DNA from: an uncultured Christensenellaceae bacterium
Lineage (GTDB): Bacteria; Bacillota; Clostridia; Christensenellales; UBA3700
Direction: 5' to 3'
Length of the DNA: 64,000 bases
Assembly: GCA_944380355.1 (NCBI GenBank)
Contig: CALWHJ010000003.1
Coordinates: forward strand, 116,618 to 180,617
In this document: positions 8,654 to 15,870 of the stretch, piece after piece
Layout: each line of letters begins with the position of its first letter
How positions within the stretch are numbered: position 1 is the stretch's first letter
Made by a program: the position numbers and the translations under genes
Notes under the pieces: model-generated
Told to the model about the DNA's origin: nothing
Databases searched by the model: none
What the model saw: only the letters and a program-made list of their open reading frames with translations

Positions 8654-11473
8654 TTATCTGTCCATAGAGAGCATCTCTCTTATGTCGGCTACCTTGTCCG
8701 CTTCCTTCTCGAGGTTTGCGCAGAAAGACTCGCCGTTGTCGTGTTTGAATTCCCACGCCGCTCTTATGTATGCCGCAAAAGTACGCGCTACAACGGGACG
8801 CAAATATCCCTTGTTGCCCTCGTCTTCGCACTTGGGACAACGCGCCGCCCATTTTTCGTCAAAAGATATGACGTGCGGTTTGGGCGAGCATTCGCTGTAA
8901 TCGCATACCGAACACTGCGCAATGCTTTCCTTGTCGGTACCGAAACGGCACTTTGCGGGACAACCCGCTTTGTATTTGCAATTGGCGCATAGCGTAGCGA
9001 GTTCCACTGCCGTCGTGTGAGGATTGTGGCGGTAGGCATTGATAACCGCGCACTTACCGTCCATCTCACTCTTGAATCTCGAACAGTGCAACATTGCGCA
9101 CAGCTTGCTGCAATAATAATCTCTGTCCCCCTTGTCTCCCGAGTTGCACATCGTGCCCCTCTCTCCTTCGGTCTTGGATATACACTTATAGCCCCCGTCT
9201 CCTATGCTCCTTGCGAATACTGTATCGCAAGTCGAACACTTGAATTCGTAGACGTTGATTTCCTCCATAAGCGTACCCTTGGGGTCGTCCTGTATACATT
9301 GTTTTTTTGCAAAACAGTACAGCAGTCCTTTTCTCTTTCTGTACTCGTACTCTTGCTTGGAATAGAGCGCGACTTTGCCGCAGGCGGGACATCTCAGAGC
9401 AACCATACGCTCGTTGTTGCTTCCCGCGATAATCGTTGCGTCTCCGCTGTTGCTCGACAAAAGTCCTATCGTGTTGAAATACGCAAGCGCAAATCCCTCG
9501 AGCTTATTCATATCTGCAAAGGAATAAATCGCTACGTCGTTGGCTTGCCCCAGACGGAATATACGTCCTATTCTCTGGTCCATAGCAAGCGGGTCGGGCG
9601 TAACCTGAAAATTGATTATTATTCTGCTGTCCTGCAAGTTAACGCCTTCGGTAAACGCACTGTCCTCGACTACGAGCACCGCGTCTTCGCGCTTTGCAAA
9701 GTCGGAGATAGCCTTTTGCTTTTCGTCTTCTCTGCCGATTATTATCCTGCCTGCAAAATTCTCGTCGGCAAGCAAATCGGCTTCGACTTTTTCCCACTGT
9801 CTGTATCCTCTGCTGGTACGTGGCAAGTCGTAGTCGAAAAATACGAGTACTCTTTCTCCCGCGTGTTGGCTGAGAAGATATTTGAGTTCGGCAAGTTTGT
9901 ATGCGTAACTGTCTCCCGTAGCGGGCATAAATCTGAATACGTTGTCGCTCTCCGCCGCGCTCTTTCTCGCAAACTGCTGCCAGTAGTATCTCAAAGAGTT
10001 TTTCTTGTCGAATATGCTCTTGTCTGCAAACGAACCCGTAGCACCCAAAATCGCGGGCACGAGAAGCTCGGCATATCTCTCCTGTACTCTTCCCGTCTTG
10101 TCGGTCATCTCGGCATAATCTCTAAGGGAGTATACTTTGCCGTCCGCACGCACCGCACCGTCGGAATTAATCTCCTGCAAATCGACTTCTGCGTTTACGC
10201 CCTTGTCGAATTGCACCTGAATAACTCTGGGCACGTCGTTTTTCAAAGGGAAGAAATAACGGTTGAATACGTATCTGGTCTTGCTGAGTTCGTTGGGCTG
10301 ACGTATCATTATCGTACGCAATACGCCGTTGTGATAAGCGCTTGCAACGCGCTTGAGTATATCCGCACGTATATACCCGTTGTCCTTGAGAAAATCCTCT
10401 CTCAGTATCTGCTTTTCGCCCTCAGTTCCGTTTGCGAAATTTTCTTCTTCTTTTTTGGATTTGAGGTATTGGGCAAACTGCTCGGAATAGTTGTTGTCAA
10501 TCTCGTACTTCTTTACTGCCGTGATGAATTCGGCTACGGTATCCGCGCCTCTGCACACGTTTTCCTTGTAGTACTTCTTTTCCTTTGCGTAGTCTGCCGT
10601 CCTGTCCTTGTCGTCCTTTTCGTCGAAGTCGTCGGGGTTACCGCCCTTGCAACGTATGAAATACCACAGTCTGAACATCTTGTCGAGGTTGCCCGAATGA
10701 GGCGTAGCCGACAAGAGTATGCAGTAAGTGCTGTTGGCTTTTTTCTTGGTAACCATCATAAGCGAGAGAAGTTTCATAGCCTTGGCGTATCTGCCCTCTT
10801 CGCTGCACAAGTGATGCGCTTCGTCTACGACTACGACGTCGAAAAGTACGTTTTTAATCGCGCTTTCCTTCCACTCCGCAAAGTCCTCTGCCTTTACGAT
10901 TACAGGACGTTTGGGACGTATAAATCCGCTTTCGCGCAAATGCTCGCACTCCCCGAAATCAGGGTTTTTTACGCTCATAAGCACGCCTTTGCCCAGCCCG
11001 AATTTTTTCTCGAGTACCTCTATCCAGTCATCGTATACCTGCGCGGGCACTACTACGAGAAGCGACTTCATCTTGCCTCTTACGGCAAGCTCGCTTAGCA
11101 CCGTGCACGCCTCGAAAGTCTTTCCGCTTCCCACTACGTCGGCAAGAAGTCCGAATCCTCTCAATTCCTTGAGAAACTGCGCAGCGGCAAGTTGCTGGTG
11201 TCTGAGTATTACCTGAGGACTGTTGACGCTCGAATGTACGTGCGACCTCTTTATGCCGTACTCTCCGTCCCCGCTTTTTTCGTATACTTCGGGTTCGATT
11301 TTAAGCGCGGCAAAATCGTCATAGCGGTCTAACTCCTCTATGCACTTGGTCATCTGAGCCATCTTTGCGTCATAGGGGCGTATTTCTCCCGATATTCCCG
11401 ATTTCTGAATATCTTTGTCAAACGCTCCGTCCACGCAAGTGACGGTATATTTTTTGTTTTTGTTCAAAGCCAT
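8654..11473 (-). CDS. SNF2-type DEAD/DEAH helicase with cysteine-rich C-terminal domain
   Basis: About 939 residues. Superfamily-2 helicase motifs are clear: motif I VVGSGKTFEA (about 115), motif Ia 'LLVVVPAQVYDDW', motif II VDEAHH, motif III LLSATPHSG, and in lobe 2 'EDSAFTEGVNLQ' (V) and MDQRIGRIFRLGQ (VI). The last is characteristic of SNF2/RapA-type translocases. From about residue 690 to the end there is a large array of CxxC and related pairs (CPAC, CSTC, CANC, CSVC, CPKC), enough for several zinc sites, reminiscent of zinc domains in defence helicases. A TTG exists at 11488, but the ATG at 11473 lies 4 bases after AGGAGG and is preferred, leaving 11 bp after the Hsp70-like gene. Role: ATP-driven DNA or nucleoprotein translocation; target unknown. 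Confidence 0.88.
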   Translation of the reverse strand: MALNKNKKYTVTCVDGAFDKDIQKSGISGEIRPYDAKMAQMTKCIEELDRYDDFAALKIEPEVYEKSGDGEYGIKRSHVHSSVNSPQVILRHQQLAAAQFLKELRGFGLLADVVGSGKTFEACTVLSELAVRGKMKSLLVVVPAQVYDDWIEVLEKKFGLGKGVLMSVKNPDFGECEHLRESGFIRPKRPVIVKAEDFAEWKESAIKNVLFDVVVVDEAHHLCSEEGRYAKAMKLLSLMMVTKKKANSTYCILLSATPHSGNLDKMFRLWYFIRCKGGNPDDFDEKDDKDRTADYAKEKKYYKENVCRGADTVAEFITAVKKYEIDNNYSEQFAQYLKSKKEEENFANGTEGEKQILREDFLKDNGYIRADILKRVASAYHNGVLRTIMIRQPNELSKTRYVFNRYFFPLKNDVPRVIQVQFDKGVNAEVDLQEINSDGAVRADGKVYSLRDYAEMTDKTGRVQERYAELLVPAILGATGSFADKSIFDKKNSLRYYWQQFARKSAAESDNVFRFMPATGDSYAYKLAELKYLLSQHAGERVLVFFDYDLPRTSRGYRQWEKVEADLLADENFAGRIIIGREDEKQKAISDFAKREDAVLVVEDSAFTEGVNLQDSRIIINFQVTPDPLAMDQRIGRIFRLGQANDVAIYSFADMNKLEGFALAYFNTIGLLSSNSGDATIIAGSNNERMVALRCPACGKVALYSKQEYEYRKRKGLLYCFAKKQCIQDDPKGTLMEEINVYEFKCSTCDTVFARSIGDGGYKCISKTEGERGTMCNSGDKGDRDYYCSKLCAMLHCSRFKSEMDGKCAVINAYRHNPHTTAVELATLCANCKYKAGCPAKCRFGTDKESIAQCSVCDYSECSPKPHVISFDEKWAARCPKCEDEGNKGYLRPVVARTFAAYIRAAWEFKHDNGESFCANLEKEADKVADIREMLSMDR

Positions 11474-11484
11474 ATCGCCTCCTG

Positions 11485-13419
11485 TCAATCGCCGCCCTCG
11501 ACGTCAAATTCGTCGACGCCGCTGAACCTTAGCACAATGTCTTTATAGCAGGCGTATTTTATCTCGAATACGTTGTCTGCCGGTCGGATTTTGATAATAT
11601 TCTTTGCTCCGTTTTTGGATAGATTGTTTTCGATATAAGGCACGGCTCTTCCGTCTCCGTCAATCCTTACTCCCTCGTCAAAATAAAGCGTGCCTTTGAT
11701 TTGTACGGGCGTAAGCGAGCCGTCGCTCTCTCTGTAACAGATATAAATCGCGCCCCTGCTCTTGCCTCCGGCAACGACTTTGAGGTCGATGCGTTTTTGC
11801 ATACTCAGTCTGAGCGCGCTGTCAGGCTCGCCTATCTCGCAAGTTTCCGTAACGGTCGTGGAAAAAATCTCTTCGTTGACGACTTTTCCCTCCCATTTGT
11901 CAAGATATTTGAGACAGGACGAAACGCAGTATTTGCCTCCGTCGGGAGGAAGTATCTGTCCTTTTTTGAGGAATATATCGAGTATTTTGTAGTACTTGTC
12001 TCCTTTCTTGCGGTATTGCCACGTGCCGTACGAAAGTGCGGCTACCGTCTTGATTTCATAGCCCTTAAGCGCGACTATCGCACCGCCTACCGCAGGCGCA
12101 AAAACCGAATCCTCGTAGGACAGTATATTAAAACCGTCGTCATTGTTGCAATAATCGTCGAAAGTAATCACTTGCACGTTGACGGCGTTTTGTTTGAGCA
12201 CTCGCTTGATAAATCTTACAAGCCCGTAAGTATCCGTTACGCCTCCCGACAAAACGAGTTTGCCTACCTTGGCGTTTACCGAGCGGCGCAATTCCTCGAT
12301 TATGTATTCGGCTATACGCCCCGCTATCTTGTCGCCGTGCGTAATACCTATGCAGTCGCAAAAATCCTCTCTGGTAATTTTCCGCTGTACCACCACGTCT
12401 CTTTGAAAACTAACGGGCACGCCCTTTTCGAATATTCTGTCATATACCGCGTCGGGAAGAGAAAGCGCGTTTTTGGCTTTCTTTATTTCGGTCATCAAAA
12501 GGAACTGTCCCGAATGAGTGCCTCTCTCGGCGACAAAATCGTTCATATCTGCAGGTACGCCCGGCGTTTCCCTTTCACACACGGCGTTTTCGAGAAAATC
12601 CCTGACCGCGTAGTCAATATCGTTGCCGCCCAAATCCATAGGCTGATTGTGTCCGTCCACGCCGTCGACGATAACGGTTTTATCGCTGCTGAGCGAAAGT
12701 TTTGCCACCGAGATATCCTCTTCGCCCATATCTACTATAACGAGTTGTTCGTCGCCCGCAAGCGCGCCTCTGTGATATGCAAGAAGTCCCAGTGCTTTCG
12801 TAGCCGAAATTACCGTGCGCGGCAATTTGCCGAAAGCGTATCTGACAAGTCTTTTCAGCTCGTCTACGACTTCCTTGCCCGCCTTTGCGGGATATACTAA
12901 AGCGTAATCCACTTCGTCAAATTCGAGGTTACGCTCCTTGCCAAGACGCATTATTGCGGGATTGACTATCTGCTGAGCGAGATATACGAAAAAGCTTTCG
13001 CATACCTTTTCGGGCGTAACGTCGCCCTTGAAAGTCATATCCAAATCCACAGCCTCTTTGAGGTCGGCGGAACTTTTTTTCTTTACGGGAAAATAAAACT
13101 TGGGAAAATCATAGCCGTTGCGGTAAAATTCGCGGTTTGACAAAGTAACGGCCTTGTTCTCTCTGCGCATAAGCAGAGATATGAGCGTCTTGATTTTTAC
13201 TACCGTGATAAAGGGTCTGTCCGTACCGCGGTAGACGTCTTCGCCGAAGAGCCAGCGTCCGCTCTCTTCGTCGTAATAAGCGATAGCAGGCGTCACGATA
13301 CTACCCGTAACGTCTCTGTCGGCAAGCTTGCCGTAGACGGCTTTTTCTCCGTCCTTATATGCAAAAGCGACTTTTACTCTGTCACTTCCCAAATCTATCG
13401 CGACTTTAAGCGATGTCAT
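11485..13419 (-). CDS. Divergent Hsp70/DnaK-like ATPase
   Basis: 644 residues, ASKHA (Hsp70/actin) fold. Phosphate-1 motif VAIDLGSDRVKVAF at residues 6-19, phosphate-2 'LVIVDMGEEDISVAKL' near 220, 'MDLGGNDIDYAV' matching Hsp70 GGEDFD, and adenosine motif 'KLVLSGGVTDTYGLVRFIK' near 390. The C-terminal ~170 residues are beta-rich and do not read as a normal DnaK substrate-binding domain with helical lid, so this is a specialised paralogue, not the housekeeping chaperone. First gene of the operon: ATG with gGAGGa, and a good promoter about 55 bp upstream. No CIRCE operator is seen, so HrcA control is unlikely. Confidence 0.87.
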   Translation of the reverse strand: MTSLKVAIDLGSDRVKVAFAYKDGEKAVYGKLADRDVTGSIVTPAIAYYDEESGRWLFGEDVYRGTDRPFITVVKIKTLISLLMRRENKAVTLSNREFYRNGYDFPKFYFPVKKKSSADLKEAVDLDMTFKGDVTPEKVCESFFVYLAQQIVNPAIMRLGKERNLEFDEVDYALVYPAKAGKEVVDELKRLVRYAFGKLPRTVISATKALGLLAYHRGALAGDEQLVIVDMGEEDISVAKLSLSSDKTVIVDGVDGHNQPMDLGGNDIDYAVRDFLENAVCERETPGVPADMNDFVAERGTHSGQFLLMTEIKKAKNALSLPDAVYDRIFEKGVPVSFQRDVVVQRKITREDFCDCIGITHGDKIAGRIAEYIIEELRRSVNAKVGKLVLSGGVTDTYGLVRFIKRVLKQNAVNVQVITFDDYCNNDDGFNILSYEDSVFAPAVGGAIVALKGYEIKTVAALSYGTWQYRKKGDKYYKILDIFLKKGQILPPDGGKYCVSSCLKYLDKWEGKVVNEEIFSTTVTETCEIGEPDSALRLSMQKRIDLKVVAGGKSRGAIYICYRESDGSLTPVQIKGTLYFDEGVRIDGDGRAVPYIENNLSKNGAKNIIKIRPADNVFEIKYACYKDIVLRFSGVDEFDVEGGD

Positions 13420-13473
13420 TTTTCCTCCCTCAGCGTACGTTATGCGTTTTTACCTAAATCGATATGCAGTGTA

Positions 13474-13502
13474 ATTATAACATAATATATATAAAACTTC
13501 AA
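13474..13502 (-). promoter_or_regulatory. SigA-type promoter of the Hsp70-SNF2-AAA operon
   Basis: On the minus strand, -35 TTGAAG (13497-13502), 17-bp spacer, -10 TATAAT (13474-13479). Predicted start near 13467, giving a 5' leader of about 48 nt before the ATG at 13419. It is the only good promoter seen ahead of the eight-gene operon. Confidence 0.75.
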
Positions 13503-13787
13503 TACCCTATTTTTGTAAATCGTACACGAAAATACTTGATTTTACATACGCAAAATACACTATTTTAACACCCGCCGACATAAATTTCTCTTTCGAGTCC
13601 TCTCATCTATGGGGGAAAATTTTTCACGCGAATCGTCTTTCGTCAATCTGTCACAATGCTCTATTATCATCTTTTGCCGCTGCGATTAATCCTTTTTCGT
13701 CCATATTTTTTTGGCAATATTTGCCAATTATTTTTTTGTCGGCAGTCAACTGATAAAAACCGATTTTCAGCTGTTCCTCACAAACAA
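13503..13787. other. Intergenic, AT-rich, no gene seen
   Basis: Separates the chaperone operon from the ncRNA candidate. It contains a small hairpin TTGGCAA/TTGCCAA (13711-13727) followed by a T-run on the plus strand. No convincing open reading frame. Confidence 0.5.
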
Positions 13788-13947
13788 CAAAAAAAGAAAG
13801 ACCTCGTCAAAGCGAAGTCTTTCTTTTGGATTATGATAGCTTAATCAATCTTAATCCCGCATAGTATTTTTCTCCGATTGCCTGCATTATTCGATATTAA
13901 GATAAGTTTTCGCATACTTCTTATCTTACGCTATCGGAGCTTTTTAT
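13788..13947 (-). ncRNA. Candidate structured small RNA (~160 nt), family not recognised
   Basis: The minus strand carries a full transcription unit without a reading frame: promoter at 13954-13982, then about 160 nt, then an intrinsic terminator (stem arms 13792-13802 and 13817-13827, U-run at 13788-13795). Inside, CTCCGAT (13933-13939) pairs with ATCGGAG (13872-13878), enclosing a perfect 9-bp hairpin TAAGATAAG/CTTATCTTA. A third element pairs GGATTA with TAATCC before the terminator. It does not show the SRP RNA GNAR tetraloop region, RNase P or tmRNA features, nor a riboswitch consensus I know; a divergent 6S RNA is possible. The Hsp70 operon has its own promoter 300 bp further on, so this is probably free-standing. 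Confidence 0.6.
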
Positions 13948-13953
13948 AACTAT

Positions 13954-13982
13954 AGTTTAGCACCTCGGTGCGGACGTGTCAA
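13954..13982 (-). promoter_or_regulatory. Promoter of the ncRNA candidate
   Basis: Minus strand: perfect -35 TTGACA (13977-13982), 17-bp spacer, -10 TAAACT (13954-13959). Predicted start near 13947, exactly ahead of the structured region. Confidence 0.7.
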
Positions 13983-14048
13983 TACCGTTTGATTTTTAAA
14001 TCAACCGAATACTAGACAAACCTAAGCACCAAACTTACGTTTTGTCCA

Positions 14049-14077
14049 TAAAAAAAGAGAGGTACTTTGTACCTCTC
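14049..14077 (-). terminator. Intrinsic terminator of the rpsF-ssb-rpsR operon
   Basis: Perfect 9-bp stem GAGAGGTAC/GTACCTCTC with a 3-nt loop (14057-14077), followed on the minus strand by a U-run, 19 bp after the rpsR stop. Confidence 0.85.
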
Positions 14078-14095
14078 GTCTTTTGTTTTTTTCAA

Positions 14096-14350
14096 TTATT
14101 CTGCTACGTAAGGGAGCAAAGCCATTTCTCTTGCTCTCTTGATTGCTTCGGTAACTATTCTCTGGTGCTTAGCGCATACGCCGCTCATTCTTCTAGGAAC
14201 GATTTTACCCTTTTCGGTAATGTATTTGCGAAGCTTTGCTACGTCTTTATAGTCTACAGAGTCAATCTTGTCAACACAGAAAATACAAACTTTTTTGCGA
14301 GATACGGGCTTTTTGCCTGCAGGACGCTTAACTACTTTCTCTTCAGCCAT
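14096..14350 (-). CDS. rpsR: 30S ribosomal protein S18
   Basis: 84 residues, normal length. Diagnostic '[23 protein letters not shown]' region (C-terminal part: [14 protein letters not shown]) and '[11 protein letters not shown]' end. S18 binds S6 on the platform of the small ribosomal subunit. Third gene of the conserved rpsF-ssb-rpsR operon, 20 bp after ssb, with a terminator directly behind it. The N-terminal [13 protein letters not shown] is a basic extension common in the family. The CxxC in 'CIFC' marks the zinc-retaining (C+) form of S18. Confidence 0.97.
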   Translation of the reverse strand: MAEEKVVKRPAGKKPVSRKKVCIFCVDKIDSVDYKDVAKLRKYITEKGKIVPRRMSGVCAKHQRIVTEAIKRAREMALLPYVAE

Positions 14351-14370
14351 TGTTCTGTCTCCTTTTTAAA

Positions 14371-14763
14371 TTAGAATGGTAATTCGTCTTCAACAGGGGT
14401 AAGATTGCTTACAGGCTCCTGTTTCTTTGCGGGTTGTTCCGCTGCGTCGTCTCCCTTAGCGGGCGAGAGGAATTCTACTTCGTCGGCAATTATGTCGAAT
14501 GCCGTACGTTTGATACCGTCCTGCTCGTACTGACGCGTCTGGATAGAACCGCATACACAGACTTTTCTGCCCTTTGCAAGAAGCTTGGAGCAGTTTTCCG
14601 CAAGCGCTCTCCAGCATACGATATTAAAATAATCGGTAGCTTCGTTTTCTCTGCTGAATCTGCGGTTTACGGCAATGGAAAATCTACAAAACTGCACTCC
14701 GCTCTGGGTAGAACCCGACTCGGGGTCACGAGTAAGATTGCCTATCAAAATTACTTTGTTCAT
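14371..14763 (-). CDS. ssb: Single-stranded DNA-binding protein
   Basis: 130 residues. OB-fold: 'MNKVILIGNLTRDPE' start, 'FSIAVNRRF', 'DYFNIVCWRALAENC', 'GRKVCVCGSIQTRQYEQDG', all typical of SSB. The C-terminus ends LTPVEDELPF, the acidic tip that recruits DNA-repair and replication proteins. Somewhat short linker between OB-fold and tip. Lies between rpsF and rpsR as in most Bacillota. Confidence 0.97.
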   Translation of the reverse strand: MNKVILIGNLTRDPESGSTQSGVQFCRFSIAVNRRFSRENEATDYFNIVCWRALAENCSKLLAKGRKVCVCGSIQTRQYEQDGIKRTAFDIIADEVEFLSPAKGDDAAEQPAKKQEPVSNLTPVEDELPF

Positions 14764-14774
14764 AGTTTTTCTCC

Positions 14775-15056
14775 TTACTTCTTGATAATCATACTTCTTA
14801 CAAGCGCATCGGTGTTACGATTGAAAGTCTTGATTGCTTCGGGAACGTTTGCGGGCGCGCTGAAGTTTACCAAAACATAGTAGCCTTCGGTCTTGTAGTC
14901 GATAGGGTAAGCGTACTTCCTGGTACCCCATTTGTCAGTGCCTTCGATTTCACCGCCGTTGGACGTGATAACCTCAGCCATTTTGTCAACTACTTCTTGC
15001 TTAGCCTCATCGGAAAGTTCGTTCTCGATGATACACAACAATTCGTACTTGTTCAT
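14775..15056 (-). CDS. rpsF: 30S ribosomal protein S6
   Basis: 93 residues. 'MNKYELLCIIENELSDEAKQ' start, 'WGTRKYAYPIDYKTEGYYVLVNF' (in part) and 'NRNTDALVRSMIIKK' end are the family signatures. First gene of rpsF-ssb-rpsR. Start ATG with AAGGAGG seven bases ahead. A promoter and a GC-rich leader hairpin lie upstream and may serve S6:S18 autoregulation. Confidence 0.97.
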   Translation of the reverse strand: MNKYELLCIIENELSDEAKQEVVDKMAEVITSNGGEIEGTDKWGTRKYAYPIDYKTEGYYVLVNFSAPANVPEAIKTFNRNTDALVRSMIIKK

Positions 15057-15081
15057 TTTTATACCTCCTTTTGGTCTGATG

Positions 15082-15100
15082 GTTCGGGAGCTACCCGAAC
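15082..15100 (-). promoter_or_regulatory. rpsF leader hairpin (candidate S6:S18 autoregulatory site)
   Basis: In the 5' leader of rpsF, GTTCGGG pairs perfectly with CCCGAAC around a 5-nt loop, about 26 bp before the start codon and just ahead of the ribosome site. In many bacteria rpsF leaders bind the S6:S18 pair. The exact consensus could not be checked here. Confidence 0.4.
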
Positions 15101-15133
15101 AAGGGTGCGTATTTCCGAAAAAATACTAAGTGT

Positions 15134-15162
15134 ATATTAGCACAGCAAAAACAAATTGTAAA
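15134..15162 (-). promoter_or_regulatory. rpsF operon promoter
   Basis: Minus strand: -35 TTTACA (15157-15162), 17-bp spacer, -10 TAATAT (15134-15139). Gives a leader of about 70 nt that includes the hairpin at 15082-15100. Confidence 0.7.
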
Positions 15163-15768
15163 GCAAAATCAAGTCGATTTTATAAAATTTCAGTATATTT
15201 TCCTCTTTTCCCGCAAGCCCGCGCGCCTTTATTAAAAGTGTGCGTATGCGCAAAAATATGCGATATAGGCGCATAAAACGCTTATGTGTCTTATATATTG
15301 AGTCTTGTGCGCTGCCGATACGCAATATATTGAAAACACTTTTTGGAATAGCGCAAACCGATATCTGAAAAACTGTTTTTATTGCAAAAACTTTGTAAGC
15401 GGCTGTCTTATTAATCAGTAATTTTTACTCGACATAACATATTTATTCAAGACATAAGCCGAGCGCATTTTATCGACAGATTTCCCCCTTTACCCCTATT
15501 TATACAATTTACCCAAGACTTAAATTGTATAAATATATACTGTAATAGATATATAATAAGCGATTTCTGACAAAAAACTTCTAAAAACTTTATACAATAA
15601 GTATAAAATTTATTTCGGGCTTTTGTTGTCGTTGCGACTTTTCAAGAAAATTCGTCGTTTTTACAAAATGATTGATAAAATGCTCTTTTTATCTCCCCTT
15701 TATACGGCAAGTATAAAGAATTATAAATCAATACTTAAAATTCCGTTTACCGTTTTCAACCGACGATA
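15163..15768. other. Intergenic AT-rich region with palindromes
   Basis: No plausible gene in about 600 bp. It contains the 37-bp palindrome at 15498-15534 and a second hairpin (CTTTATAC/GTATAAAG near 15699-15718). Short reading frames here lack ribosome sites. Confidence 0.6.
15498..15534. repeat. 37-bp palindromic repeat, copy 1
   Basis: Perfect 14-bp arms ATTTATACAATTTA / TAAATTGTATAAAT around the 9-nt loop CCCAAGACT. Two further copies lie at 53599-53635 and 57824-57860. The arms vary between copies only in a paired, compensatory way. Confidence 0.9.
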
Positions 15769-15800
15769 TAAAAAAGGCAACCCCCTTTCGAGTTGCCTTT
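15769..15800 (-). terminator. Intrinsic terminator of gltX
   Basis: AAAGGCAAC / GTTGCCTTT stem with a U-run (TTTTTT) on the minus strand, about 70 bp after the gltX stop. Confidence 0.75.
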
Positions 15801-15870
15801 ATGATGCAATATATGTTTAGCTATACCGTAAAATTTATTTGATTTTATATAGCGCAAAATCTCATACAAT

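Noticed and set aside
9017..11098. Long plus-strand reading frame (693 codons) opposite the SNF2 gene
   Set aside because: Same reason: it lies entirely within a clear helicase gene and its product is a low-information Val/Tyr/Leu-rich chain.
13420..13502. CIRCE operator upstream of the Hsp70-like gene
   Set aside because: No TTAGCACTC-N9-GAGTGCTAA pattern; only a standard promoter.
15137..15325. 62-codon reading frame upstream of rpsF
   Set aside because: Overlaps the rpsF promoter, has no ribosome site and runs through AT-rich spacer.
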